Made by a program: the position numbers and the translations under genes
Shown here: piece after piece, positions 1 through 8,169 of the stretch
Numbering within the stretch: position 1 is the stretch's first letter
Layout of the letters: every line of letters starts with the position of its first letter
Notes under the pieces: model-generated
The model's input: only the letters and a program-made list of their open reading frames with translations
Databases searched by the model: none
What the model was told of the DNA's origin: nothing
NCBI GenBank assembly: GCA_900315695.1
Contig: ONAE01000060.1
Span: 1-45,075 of the forward strand
DNA length: 45,075 nucleotides
From: an uncultured Prevotella sp.
Lineage (GTDB): Bacteria > Bacteroidota > Bacteroidia > Bacteroidales > Bacteroidaceae
Reading direction: 5' to 3'

Positions 1-942
1 TAATTCTGCTGGATGTTTCTTATAGAGTAAGGACAAAATCATCGCATTTAACGCTACCGATTTACCCTGACCTGTTGAGCCTGCCATAAGAATGTGAGGT
101 GCTTTGGTTAGGTCGAACATAAAAACTTCATTGGTAATGGTCTTACCTATTGCACAAGGCAACTCCATCGTTGTTTCTTGGAATTGTTTTGTGTTTAGAA
201 TACTTTCCAAAGGAACAACAGAGGGACGTATATTGGGCACTTCTATACCGATGGATCCTTTACCCGGTATAGGAATTAGAATCTGAACATCATGAGATCT
301 TAACGCTAAAGCTATATCATCCTCTAATCCTCTTAACTTAGAGGCATTCATGCCAGGATAAAGAGTAATTTCATATAGCGTGATTCTGGGCCCAACGGTG
401 GCTTTAATAGAAGATATTTCTATGCCAAAGTTTCGCAAAGTTTCTACAATACGATTTTTATTGGTTTGTTGCTCTTCCGTATTGTCGTATGGTGTACCGT
501 CAAAATCATACTTCTTTAGTAAATCAATAGTAGGATAATTATAGTCTTCCAAATCCTTTTTGGGATCGTATGGCATTGAGATATCACCATAGCTAATATC
601 ACTATGATTATCTTCTTGATTAACAGGTATATGGTGTGTATTATGCTGAGAGACTACAGGACCTCCATACTGTTGTTCTTCTTTGCCGACATTTGAAGTA
701 ATTTCTTGTCCTCCATTATTTTGCGATTCTTGTTGTATTCCTATTGAACTATGTATAGAGCTATCGACTTTATCTCTTCTATACAATCCTGTTCCTGGGA
801 TGCCTGTATTAACATATGTCCCATTAGGACCTATTGATACATTTGCACCTTTAGGGCCAATATTTATACCTAAACCACTTTTACTAATATTAATGTAAAA
901 GCCAGGAAATATCTTTATGCGTTTTCGAAATCTCCATCCCAT
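1..942 (-). CDS. DUF4236-FtsK/SpoIIIE fusion translocase (partial, C-terminus beyond window)
   Basis: The first 314 residues are present; the gene runs off the left edge. Residues 1-54 match the DUF4236 pattern (starts MGWRFRKRIK, has SGLGINIGPKGA and ends near TGIPGTGLYRR). A low-complexity linker rich in Q, N and S follows to about 130, then an FtsK/SpoIIIE motor begins, with Walker A AGSTGQGKS at 287-295. Ordinary FtsK has four membrane helices at the N-terminus; none is visible here, so this is probably not the cell-division translocase. FtsK-type motors pump DNA with ATP; the role of DUF4236 is unknown. It lies 5 bases after the XRE regulator and is likely co-transcribed with it. The AT-rich codon use contrasts with dnaG next door and suggests an acquired region. 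Start chosen at the ATG that opens DUF4236. Confidence 0.85.
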   Translation of the reverse strand, partial: MGWRFRKRIKIFPGFYINISKSGLGINIGPKGANVSIGPNGTYVNTGIPGTGLYRRDKVDSSIHSSIGIQQESQNNGGQEITSNVGKEEQQYGGPVVSQHNTHHIPVNQEDNHSDISYGDISMPYDPKKDLEDYNYPTIDLLKKYDFDGTPYDNTEEQQTNKNRIVETLRNFGIEISSIKATVGPRITLYEITLYPGMNASKLRGLEDDIALALRSHDVQILIPIPGKGSIGIEVPNIRPSVVPLESILNTKQFQETTMELPCAIGKTITNEVFMFDLTKAPHILMAGSTGQGKSVALNAMILSLLYKKHPAEL

Positions 943-947
943 ATAAT

Positions 948-1169
948 CTAACTATTCCTAACAGATTCCATAAATTTCTTATTGAATAACTCCTCCACGC
1001 CAACATTCAATAGTTTTGAGATCCTTGCTAAAGTCTCAATATCTGGCTGAGAAGAATTGGTGCACCATTTTGAAACGGTGGATGGATTTACCCCCAATGC
1101 TTCTGATAGCCATTTGCTGGTTTTCTTCTGCTCTACGAGCACAATTTTTAGGCGATTTACGTCTTGCAT
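948..1169 (-). CDS. XRE-family helix-turn-helix regulator
   Basis: A 73-residue single-domain HTH protein. The sequence WLSEALGVNPSTVSKW is the helix-turn-helix core, followed by QPDIETLARISKLLNV, typical of XRE/Cro-type repressors including restriction-modification control proteins. The frame is open 16 codons further upstream, but a TTTG-N19-TATCTTTA promoter lies across that region (1195-1225), so the methionine at 1169 is the better start. It is the first gene of a pair with the DUF4236-FtsK gene and probably controls its own operon. The target sites are not identified. Confidence 0.8.
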   Translation of the reverse strand: MQDVNRLKIVLVEQKKTSKWLSEALGVNPSTVSKWCTNSSQPDIETLARISKLLNVGVEELFNKKFMESVRNS

Positions 1170-1194
1170 ATCTTTCAGATTTATTATTTGGGTG

Positions 1195-1225
1195 TAAAGA
1201 TAGTGAAAACTATTCATTCTACAAA
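1195..1225 (-). promoter_or_regulatory. Bacteroidetes-type promoter of the XRE-FtsK pair
   Basis: On the minus strand a TTTG box (1222-1225) is separated by 19 bases from TATCTTTA (1195-1202), one base off the TAnnTTTG consensus. It lies 25 bases before the chosen start of the XRE gene. Confidence 0.6.
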
Positions 1226-1465
1226 GAAGACGGTTCTATTTTTAGAGTTTTTTATGAACATATGCCACAATAGCTGTTGCCTATTATTTCCTTTTGCTTG
1301 ACATACTGCAAAGAGTTTCCGTTGAAGGGTGTAGCCTTGAGCAAGCTCGGCAGACATTAGGTCTTCTCTCCTTGAATTGTTATTTCATAGAACGGGATTT
1401 TTAGAATGAGCTTATCTGGAAATCATGATGTACCTTTGCCTGCAAATTTCAAAAACGAAAAAGAC

Positions 1466-1587
1466 ATGGAAGTAATATCAATTGAGCGCAGTACCTACGA
1501 GGTAATCGGCTTGCCGTTTCGCTCGTCGAAGAACTGCTGACGAGCTTCAAAAGCGTCATCACTAAGATGAAGGAGATGGCTAAATGA
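1466..1587 (+). pseudogene. Frameshifted small ORF remnant
   Basis: An ATG at 1466 opens MEVISIERSTYE, then a frame break near 1501-1507 leads into a second frame reading RLAVSLVEELLTSFKSVI and ending KMKEMAK at a stop at 1585-1587. The two halves together resemble the N-terminal part of short Bacteroidales proteins that begin MEVI-IE and often precede HTH/excisionase-like genes of mobile elements. Read this way it is a decayed gene; a sequencing error is the alternative. Confidence 0.4.
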
Positions 1588-1785
1588 GGTTACGATTTGG
1601 CAACCTAACTCCTTCACCAATCCTCCCCAATTTGCTTTCTCCTTCAATTTGAACTTCCTCGTTTTTCCCTTGATTGCCTTTATTTCAGGCCGAAATGCGT
1701 TAATCTTCTAAAATCACTTCGCTTTTACAAGCTTTTTATGTAACTTTGACATCAGAGATGGCGAACTTACTCTGTCTCGACATAA

Positions 1786-1803
1786 AAAAGATTAAAATCT
1801 TTT
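1786..1803. repeat. Palindrome overlapping the dnaG promoter
   Basis: Arms AAAAGATT and AATCTTTT, 8 bp each around a 2-base centre, touch the TTTG box of the dnaG promoter. It could be an operator or a weak terminator; no binding protein can be named. Confidence 0.4.
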
Positions 1804-1831
1804 GTTCTGCTCTCGACTTTTCGTAACTTTG
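1801..1831 (+). promoter_or_regulatory. dnaG promoter, TTTG-N19-TAACTTTG
   Basis: A TTTG at 1801-1804 and TAACTTTG at 1824-1831 are spaced 19 bases, an excellent Bacteroidetes sigma-A (RpoD-type) match. The -7 box ends 8 bases before the start codon, so the leader would be extremely short. Confidence 0.75.
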
Positions 1832-1839
1832 TACCCGAT

Positions 1840-3807
1840 ATGATAGACAGAGCGACGATAGATAAGATCATGGACGCCACGAATATCGTGGATGTGGTGG
1901 GGGAGTTTGTGACTCTCCGCAAGGCTGGCGTGAACTATAAGGGGCTGTGTCCGTTTCACGATGACAAGACACCGTCGTTTATGGTCTCCCCGTCGAAGCA
2001 GATCTGTAAGTGTTTTGCCTGTGGTGAGGGCGGTACGGCCATCAACTTCCTGATGAAGCACGAGCAGATCACCTATCCCGAGGCCCTGCGCTGGCTGGCG
2101 AAGAAATATAATATCGAGATTCAGGAAAAAGAGCTCACCGACGAGGAGAAGAAGGAGCAGAGCGACCGCGAGTCGATGTTCATCGTGAACGACTGGGCGA
2201 TGCACTATTTCCAGGACGTGATGAAGAATGAACCCGACGGTCTCGCCATCGGTAAGCAGTATTTCCGCAGTCGTGGCATCCGCGATGACATCATCGAGAA
2301 GTTTAACCTGGGTTATGCGCTGAACAAACGCGACGCTCTGGCACTAGCTGCCAAGAAGGCCGGCTATCAGGCTGAATATCTGGAAAAGACAGGGCTCTGC
2401 ATCAAGGGCGAAAAGGGACTGCACGACCGCTATGCGGGGCGCGTGATCTTTCCCTGGCTGAACGTGAGCGGTAGGGTGGTGGCCTTCGGTGGCCGACTGC
2501 TCGACTCGCGAACGAAGGGGGTGCAGCAGAAATATGTGAACTCGCCCGACTCGGAGATCTATCATAAGGAGCGGGAGCTCTACGGACTCTTCCAGGCGAA
2601 GAAGGCCATTGCGAAGGAAGAACGTGTGTATATGGTGGAGGGGTACACCGACGTGATTGCCATGCACCAGTGTGGCGTGGAGAATGTGGTGGCCAACTCG
2701 GGCACAGCACTCTCTAAGCATCAGATCAGACTCCTGCGTCGTTTCACACAGAACATCACCCTTCTGTATGACGGCGACGAGGCTGGTATCCATGCAGCCA
2801 TGCGAGGTGCCGACATGCTGTTGGCGGAGGGTATGAAAGTGAAGGTGCTGCTCCTGCCCGACGGCGACGATCCCGACTCGTTCAGCAGGAAGCACTCGGC
2901 TCAGGAACTGAAAAACTATATCGAGCAGAACCAGACCGACTTCATCGATTTTATGGCCCGTTTGACGGTGGAGCCTGTGACTGACCCTGTGAAGCGTAGC
3001 GAGGCTATCGGTGGCATCATCAAGAGCATCTCGGTGATCCCTGAGGAGGAAAAGCTGTTGCGCTCAACCTATATCAGTCAACTGTCCCAGCGTTTTGGTA
3101 TCAAGGAACAGACGCTGATAGACACGATGAACAACATGATACGCCAGGCAGAGGATGAGAAGGAAAAGGAACGGGAACGGGCGAGAAACGGTGAGGCTGC
3201 CACCGCTACCGCCACAGAGCCGACAGGACCTGCACCGGCGCTGAACGCCAACCTGCTGGCAGCTGTCTCTTCGTCCGACGAGGTGGAACGGCTGCTGATC
3301 CAGTCGGTGATCCGTGACGGCGAGAAGGTGATCTATGAGAATGTGGAGACCGACAGCGGCGAACTGATCAATCTGACCGTGGCGCAGTATATCAGCTATG
3401 ACTTGGGACAGGACAACCTGACTTTCCACGACCCCCGCTACAATCAGATCTTGGAGGAGGCGGTGGCTCATAGTGGGGAAGAGGGATTCAAGGCTGAGAC
3501 CTACTTCTTAAAACATCCTGACGTGAATATCAGTGCACTGGCTGTGGAGCTTGCGATCGACAGGCATCAGCTGGGCAAGGGTTTCCAGTTGAAAGAGCGT
3601 GAAGGCAGTCTGAAACAGCATGTGCTCCATCTGGTGCTCGACCTGCGACTCGACATCATCGAGAAGCGACTGAAAGACATACAGAAGAGGCTCAAGGAGG
3701 CGGGCAGTAACATGGAACTTGTGACACCATTACTTGAGGAATATAAGGATACCCAACTGATACGCGACGCACTGGCGCGGCAGCTGGGGAATAACCTGGT
3801 GAAATAG
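1840..3807 (+). CDS. dnaG: DNA primase DnaG
   Basis: A 655-residue primase that makes RNA primers at the replication fork together with DnaB helicase. The N-terminal CHC2 zinc-binding domain shows C37-x2-H40 and C58-x2-C61 (CPFHDDKTPSF, then CFACGEGG). The TOPRIM core has the acidic EGYTDVIAM motif near 267 and LLYDGDEAG near 310, which bind the catalytic metals. After about 430 comes a charged low-complexity linker and then a C-terminal helicase-binding-like region that is poorly conserved. Length fits the family in Bacteroidales. The start is fixed by the strong promoter 8 bases upstream. The cardiolipin synthase gene begins one base after its stop, so the two form a unit. Confidence 0.97.
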   Translation: MIDRATIDKIMDATNIVDVVGEFVTLRKAGVNYKGLCPFHDDKTPSFMVSPSKQICKCFACGEGGTAINFLMKHEQITYPEALRWLAKKYNIEIQEKELTDEEKKEQSDRESMFIVNDWAMHYFQDVMKNEPDGLAIGKQYFRSRGIRDDIIEKFNLGYALNKRDALALAAKKAGYQAEYLEKTGLCIKGEKGLHDRYAGRVIFPWLNVSGRVVAFGGRLLDSRTKGVQQKYVNSPDSEIYHKERELYGLFQAKKAIAKEERVYMVEGYTDVIAMHQCGVENVVANSGTALSKHQIRLLRRFTQNITLLYDGDEAGIHAAMRGADMLLAEGMKVKVLLLPDGDDPDSFSRKHSAQELKNYIEQNQTDFIDFMARLTVEPVTDPVKRSEAIGGIIKSISVIPEEEKLLRSTYISQLSQRFGIKEQTLIDTMNNMIRQAEDEKEKERERARNGEAATATATEPTGPAPALNANLLAAVSSSDEVERLLIQSVIRDGEKVIYENVETDSGELINLTVAQYISYDLGQDNLTFHDPRYNQILEEAVAHSGEEGFKAETYFLKHPDVNISALAVELAIDRHQLGKGFQLKEREGSLKQHVLHLVLDLRLDIIEKRLKDIQKRLKEAGSNMELVTPLLEEYKDTQLIRDALARQLGNNLVK

Positions 3808-3808
3808 T

Positions 3809-5224
3809 ATGCATTGGCTGAATGGTATATTCATTGTCTGGCAGGTGATAGCCATTGTGGCTGTCATCCATGTGATCATGGATAACCGTCAGCCTGCCAA
3901 GACGATGGCCTGGGCACTGGTGATCTGGTTTGTGCCGGTGGTAGGATTGGTGTTCTATCTCTTCTTCGGTATCAACACCCGCAAGGAACGGCATGTGAGT
4001 GAGCGAAGCATGACTTTCCTGACCAAGCGTTCGATGCTGGAGTTTGCCGAACAGCATAACCTGCGGCTGCCCGAGCGTCAGAAACCTCTGATTGACCTGT
4101 TCGTGAACCAGAACCTGGCATTACCGTTCAAGGATAATGAGGTGGAGATCTATACCGACGGCTATGCGTTTTTCCCGGCCCTGTTGGCTGCTATCCATGA
4201 AGCGAAGAGCCACATTCATTTGGACATGTATATCTTTGTCGATGATGCTTTAGGCTACCTTGTGTCTGATGCCCTGATCGCGAAGTCGAGAGAGGGTGTG
4301 GAGGTCAGGGTGATCTACGACGATGTGGGTTGTTGGAATGTGAGTCATCGCTTTTTCGAGCGGATGCGTGAAGAGGGTATCGAGGTGGCCTCGTTCATGC
4401 CCGTACGTTTCCCGTCGTTCACGAGTAAGGTGAACTACCGTAACCACCGTAAGATCATCGTCATCGACGGTCGTGTGGGTTTCATCGGCGGCATGAACAT
4501 TGCCCTGCGCTATGTGAAAGGTTCCGAGGGACATGCCTGGCGCGACACGATGCTGAGGGTGAAGGGCGGTGCTGTGGCAGCACTGCAGAGGGCCTTTCTC
4601 GTGGATTGGTATTTCGTGGATCGTACACTGCTCTCCGACCGGAAGTACTATCCGCGTGCCGAACGGGAGAACGACTGTCTGGCGCAGGTGGTGACCAGCG
4701 GTCCTGTGACACCCTATCCGGAGATCATGCAGGGATATGTGCGTATCATCATGGGAGCCCGTCGTTACCTTTATATAGAGACACCTTATTTCCTGCCCAA
4801 CGAGTCGGTGCTTTTTGCCCTGAAGACGATAGCCATGGCGGGTGTGGATGTGAGGGTGCTCTGTCCGCGTTACAGCGATGCGAAGTTCGTGGAGTGGGCC
4901 AGTCGCAGTTATCTGCGCGAGGTTGCTGAGGCTGGTGTGAAGGTGAGCCTCTATGAGGCCGGGTTCCTGCACTCGAAGCTGATGGTATGCGACGATGCCG
5001 TCGCCACCTGCGGTTCTACGAACCTCGACTTCCGTAGTTTCGAGAATAATTTCGAGGCGAACATCTTCTTCTATGACGAGGCTGTGGCCCTTAGGATGAA
5101 ACAGCTGTTCATGGAAGACCTCGGACAGGCCGTGCCTTTGGAAAAGGCATCAGAGCGGATGAGAAACGGATTCTTCGTGAGATTGTGGGAAAGCGTCACC
5201 AGGATGCTTTCACCGTTATTCTGA
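3809..5224 (+). CDS. cls: Cardiolipin synthase (phospholipase D family)
   Basis: A 471-residue membrane enzyme that condenses two phosphatidylglycerols to cardiolipin and glycerol. Two N-terminal membrane helices (about 5-22 and 32-53) are followed by two PLD half-domains, each with a catalytic HxKxxxxD motif: HRKIIVID from residue 213 and HSKLMVCD from residue 388, both followed by the expected G-S/G-x-N segment (FIGGMN; CGSTNLDFRS). This matches the bacterial ClsA layout. The start is one base after dnaG's stop, implying co-transcription. Its last 9 bases overlap the convergent rsmD gene and no terminator hairpin is visible between them. Confidence 0.93.
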   Translation: MHWLNGIFIVWQVIAIVAVIHVIMDNRQPAKTMAWALVIWFVPVVGLVFYLFFGINTRKERHVSERSMTFLTKRSMLEFAEQHNLRLPERQKPLIDLFVNQNLALPFKDNEVEIYTDGYAFFPALLAAIHEAKSHIHLDMYIFVDDALGYLVSDALIAKSREGVEVRVIYDDVGCWNVSHRFFERMREEGIEVASFMPVRFPSFTSKVNYRNHRKIIVIDGRVGFIGGMNIALRYVKGSEGHAWRDTMLRVKGGAVAALQRAFLVDWYFVDRTLLSDRKYYPRAERENDCLAQVVTSGPVTPYPEIMQGYVRIIMGARRYLYIETPYFLPNESVLFALKTIAMAGVDVRVLCPRYSDAKFVEWASRSYLREVAEAGVKVSLYEAGFLHSKLMVCDDAVATCGSTNLDFRSFENNFEANIFFYDEAVALRMKQLFMEDLGQAVPLEKASERMRNGFFVRLWESVTRMLSPLF

Positions 5225-5755
5225 CATTCTGAAAATCGAGAAGTTTACGCTACCATAACTGCGGTGCTCCACAAAATGGGGATCACCCGAGAAGTCGTGG
5301 TCCTTACCATGCTCGAACACAAAAACGCCATCGGGCTTCAAGAGCCCTTTCTCAAAGATGAGACCAGGGATGGTGGGCAGTTCCTTCAGGGAATAGGGCG
5401 GATCGGCGAAGATGAAGTCGAACTGCTGTTTGCATGACTTGATGAAACGGAACACGTCGCCGCGGATGGGCAGTACGTTGGCATCGTCGAGTTTCTTCAG
5501 ACAGTCCTGGATGAAACGGTGATGGTCACGATCCATCTCTACGCTGATGACATGGGCACAACCGCGCGAGGCGAGTTCGAGAGTGATGCTGCCCGTACCA
5601 GAGAAGAGGTCGAGGGCGGTGGTGCCTTCAAAGTCGATGTAGGCGTTGAGCACATTGAAGATGTTCTCTTTGGCAAAGTCGGTTGTGGGCCTTGCCTTGA
5701 ATGACCTCGGAATATCGAAGTGACGTCCTTTGTATCTGCCTGTGATGATTCTCAT
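5216..5755 (-). CDS. rsmD: 16S rRNA (guanine966-N2)-methyltransferase RsmD
   Basis: A 179-residue SAM-dependent methyltransferase that modifies G966 of 16S rRNA in the 30S subunit. It shows the SAM-binding motif DLFSGTGSITLELASRG near residue 50 and the catalytic FADPPYS motif (DPPY type for N-methylation) near 115; the N-terminus MRIITGRYKGR is typical of RsmD. It overlaps the end of the DUF3822 gene by four bases, so translation is probably coupled. Its 3' end overlaps the convergent cardiolipin synthase gene by 9 bases. Confidence 0.95.
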   Translation of the reverse strand: MRIITGRYKGRHFDIPRSFKARPTTDFAKENIFNVLNAYIDFEGTTALDLFSGTGSITLELASRGCAHVISVEMDRDHHRFIQDCLKKLDDANVLPIRGDVFRFIKSCKQQFDFIFADPPYSLKELPTIPGLIFEKGLLKPDGVFVFEHGKDHDFSGDPHFVEHRSYGSVNFSIFRMSE

Positions 5756-6549
5756 CTACCTTTCACTAATAAGGTCATCAGATCGTAGGGCATGCCAACG
5801 ATCTTCGTGACGGGTGACTCCTGGAAATCGGCCACGGGATTGATCACGTAGGCTTTCTGGAGATAGCGTTTCAGTTCTTGTATGAGCCATGCCTGCTCTG
5901 GGATGTCGCCTGCGAGATGTAACTCGTCGTGCTCGTTTTCCAAATGAAGCTGTTTCCAGACATAGAGCAGGAAGTAGAGCGCATCGTAGGCATGACTGAC
6001 CTCAAACGAGTTGCAGTACTTGAAGCGGTTCTGCTGGAAGCTGAACAGGTCGAGGTGCTTGCCGTGGAAATAAGCGTAGAGCTTGTTGCGGGGGCCAGTG
6101 AAGCTGCGCTGGTGAAGATGGTGCCATACGGGTGTCATCGACTGAATATACTGCACATGGTCGAACCGGTCGTTAAGCACGCTGTTCAGATCTTTGTTGA
6201 CGGCAAAGAGGCAGACGGTTTTCAGATCGGGCAGTACGTTGTAGCGCACGATGTGTTGCACTTGTTCTTTTGCAGGGAAAGCATAATCGAAGAGCGTTTT
6301 GATGTCGTCTTCATCAAACTGCTCGATGGGAACCAGCATCTGTGGGGTATCCAACAGCACGTCGGCATGGTTGAGGTCAGATGCCACTACGTTCTTGAAT
6401 GCCTCGCGCAGGTTAACGGCCATTGCGATGCCTGCCTTCACGATGTATGGCTCATAGATGACGGGCTGTGTCGCGTCCGAAGAATTGAACGTGGCGAATG
6501 AGAGGCTGTTCCTCCCGATGCGTAGGGTTATTTTCCGTTTGTCCATCAT
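5752..6549 (-). CDS. DUF3822 family protein
   Basis: A 265-residue protein recognised as DUF3822, a Bacteroidetes family found next to rsmD. Visible features are an N-terminal beta-rich half (LRIGRNSLSFATF), a segment LLDTPQMLVPIEQFDEDD and a second half with TPVWHHLHQRSF. The arrangement of two similar halves recalls actin-fold (ASKHA) proteins, which is inference. No membrane helix or signal peptide is apparent. It sits between a 30-residue membrane peptide gene (0-base gap) and rsmD (4-base overlap), so all three are likely one operon. Function unknown. Two consecutive ATG codons at the start make the exact start ambiguous by one residue. Confidence 0.85.
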   Translation of the reverse strand: MMDKRKITLRIGRNSLSFATFNSSDATQPVIYEPYIVKAGIAMAVNLREAFKNVVASDLNHADVLLDTPQMLVPIEQFDEDDIKTLFDYAFPAKEQVQHIVRYNVLPDLKTVCLFAVNKDLNSVLNDRFDHVQYIQSMTPVWHHLHQRSFTGPRNKLYAYFHGKHLDLFSFQQNRFKYCNSFEVSHAYDALYFLLYVWKQLHLENEHDELHLAGDIPEQAWLIQELKRYLQKAYVINPVADFQESPVTKIVGMPYDLMTLLVKGR

Positions 6550-6642
6550 CTAAGCATTCAACACACTGGCCACGCAGACTGCCAAAAGTCCCGCAGCAAT
6601 GAGAGCCAGTATAATATTGATCAGTCGATTATTGCTTTGCAT
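6550..6642 (-). CDS. 30-residue single-pass membrane peptide
   Basis: An open frame from ATG at 6642 to TAG at 6550 encodes MQSNNRLINIILALIAAGLL and a further ten residues, almost all one hydrophobic helix after a short polar N-terminus. The stop abuts the DUF3822 start codon with no gap. A TATCTTTG box (6651-6658, minus strand) stands 8 bases before the ATG, matching the short-leader pattern of other genes here. Function is unknown; its position suggests membrane recruitment or simply a leader peptide coupling translation of the DUF3822-rsmD pair. Confidence 0.6.
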   Translation of the reverse strand: MQSNNRLINIILALIAAGLLAVCVASVLNA

Positions 6643-6650
6643 ATCGGGTG

Positions 6651-6658
6651 CAAAGATA
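6651..6658 (-). promoter_or_regulatory. -7 box TATCTTTG for the small peptide-DUF3822-rsmD operon
   Basis: TATCTTTG on the minus strand, 8 bases before the small ORF. No clear TTTG box at the usual distance. Confidence 0.5.
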
Positions 6659-6700
6659 CAACTTTTTTTTGATGTTAAGGGTTTAATGCTTATTTTTTCG

Positions 6701-6708
6701 TAACTTTG
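6701..6708 (+). promoter_or_regulatory. -7 box TAACTTTG for the RecD-like helicase gene
   Basis: TAACTTTG 8 bases before the ATG at 6717. It overlaps the possible GTG start at 6708, arguing for the downstream ATG. A -33 box is not evident. Confidence 0.55.
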
Positions 6709-6716
6709 TGGCCAAA

Positions 6717-8135
6717 ATGATACAAGACGAACTTAAATATCGCATTATTCAGGTCTTGGGACTATCACCGACTCCAGAGCAGGCGCAGGCACTCGATGTG
6801 TTCACTCAGTTTATGACTGACCGTGATGACCAGGTGGTGATGATCCTGCGCGGTTCTGCCGGTACGGGTAAGACCACGTTGGCAGGTGCCATCGTCAAGG
6901 CGATGGCTGCCCTGAAGCAGAAACTCATCCTACTCGCCCCCACAGGCCGTGCAGCGAAAGTCTTTTCCCTGAATGCAGGTCATGCTGCCTATACCATCCA
7001 CCGGCGTATCTACCGCCAGAAGTCGGCAGGCGACCTCTCTGCCTTCAACCTGAATGATAACCTGAACCGCGATACCCTGTTTATCGTTGATGAGGCTTCG
7101 ATGATTGCCAACCTCGGCCTCGGCGAGACAGCCTTTGGTTCGGGTTGTCTGCTCGACGATCTGATGCAGTTCGTTTATAACGGACAGAATTGTAGGCTGC
7201 TGCTGATTGGTGACCGTGCCCAGTTACCGCCGGTGGGTGAGGAGGAGAGTCCGGCCCTGTCGGCTCATGTGCTTCGTGGCTATGGGATGCGGGTGTATGA
7301 GACAGATCTGAATCAGGTGCTACGGCAGAGTGAGGACTCTGGTATTCTGTGGAATGCCACGATGATCCGCAACCTGTGGCGTGGAGAGGCTGGTATGGTC
7401 AGGCTGCCCAAGATCTGTTTCCACGGCTTTACCGATATCCAGGTGGTGATGGGCAATGAACTGGTTGATAACCTCTCCTCAAGTTACTACCATGCGGGGA
7501 TGGACGAGACCATCGTCATCACGCGCAGTAACAAACGGGCAAACATCTATAACCAGGGCATCCGCAACATGGTGCTCGATCGTGACGAGGAACTCTGTCG
7601 CGGTGACCTGCTGATGATTGTGAAGAATAACTATTTCTGGACGGATGGGGCGAAGGAAATTCCCTTCCTCGCCAATGGCGACCGAGCTGTGGTGCAGCGC
7701 GTCAGGAATGTTCACGAACTCTATGGCTTCCGCTTTGCGGAGGTGACGATGACACTGCCCGATTACGACGACTACGAGCTGACGGCTACCGTCTGTCTGG
7801 ACACGCTGACCACCGAGGCTCCAGCCCTGACACACGAGCAACAGGAGCAGTTGTTTAATGCGGTAATGGAGGATTATGCGGACTTTACGGTGAAGACAGA
7901 GCGCATCAAAAAACTGAAGAGCGATCGTTATTACAATGCTCTTCAGATCAAGTTCTCCTATGCCGTGACCTGCCATAAAGCCCAGGGCGGGCAGTGGGCA
8001 CATGTGTATCTGGATCAGGGTTATATGACGGATGACATGCTCACACCCGACTATATCCACTGGCTCTATACCGCCTTTACACGAGCCACCGAGCAGCTCT
8101 ATCTCGTAAACTGGCCTGCGGCACAAAAACAATAA
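6717..8135 (+). CDS. RecD-like (SF1) ATP-dependent DNA helicase
   Basis: A 472-residue SF1B helicase of the RecD/TraA-like AAA_30 type. Walker A GSAGTGKTT lies near residue 47, Walker B/DEAS box in IVDEASMI near 125, a Q-x-R switch (LIGDRAQLPPVG) near 170, and the C-terminal UvrD_C_2 part has AVTCHKAQGGQW and LYTAFTRATEQLYLV. It unwinds DNA using ATP; the biological context is probably recombination or repair. It lacks the long N-terminal domain of RecD and no recB/recC neighbour is present, so it is a stand-alone helicase. A GTG at 6708 would add three residues but overlaps the promoter box; the ATG at 6717 is preferred. A terminator follows. Confidence 0.88.
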   Translation: MIQDELKYRIIQVLGLSPTPEQAQALDVFTQFMTDRDDQVVMILRGSAGTGKTTLAGAIVKAMAALKQKLILLAPTGRAAKVFSLNAGHAAYTIHRRIYRQKSAGDLSAFNLNDNLNRDTLFIVDEASMIANLGLGETAFGSGCLLDDLMQFVYNGQNCRLLLIGDRAQLPPVGEEESPALSAHVLRGYGMRVYETDLNQVLRQSEDSGILWNATMIRNLWRGEAGMVRLPKICFHGFTDIQVVMGNELVDNLSSSYYHAGMDETIVITRSNKRANIYNQGIRNMVLDRDEELCRGDLLMIVKNNYFWTDGAKEIPFLANGDRAVVQRVRNVHELYGFRFAEVTMTLPDYDDYELTATVCLDTLTTEAPALTHEQQEQLFNAVMEDYADFTVKTERIKKLKSDRYYNALQIKFSYAVTCHKAQGGQWAHVYLDQGYMTDDMLTPDYIHWLYTAFTRATEQLYLVNWPAAQKQ

Positions 8136-8165
8136 ATCCCGACAGTTGCCGGGATTCATTGCATA
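8135..8165. terminator. Rho-independent terminator between convergent genes
   Basis: Inverted repeat AATCCCG / CGGGATT (8135-8141 and 8150-8156) just after the helicase stop, between convergent genes. The T-run is weak, so strength is uncertain. Confidence 0.5.
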
Positions 8166-8169
8166 AATC

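Larger units (their letters stand above)
1226..1839. other. Gene-poor decayed stretch between XRE operon and dnaG
   Basis: About 600 bases without an intact gene. It holds the frameshifted remnant at 1466-1587, a short minus-strand open frame of 47 codons (1214-1357) that may be part of a dispersed repeat, an orphan TAACTTTG box at 1741-1748, a palindrome at 1786-1803 and the dnaG promoter. Composition changes here from the AT-rich edge to the more balanced core. Confidence 0.6.
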
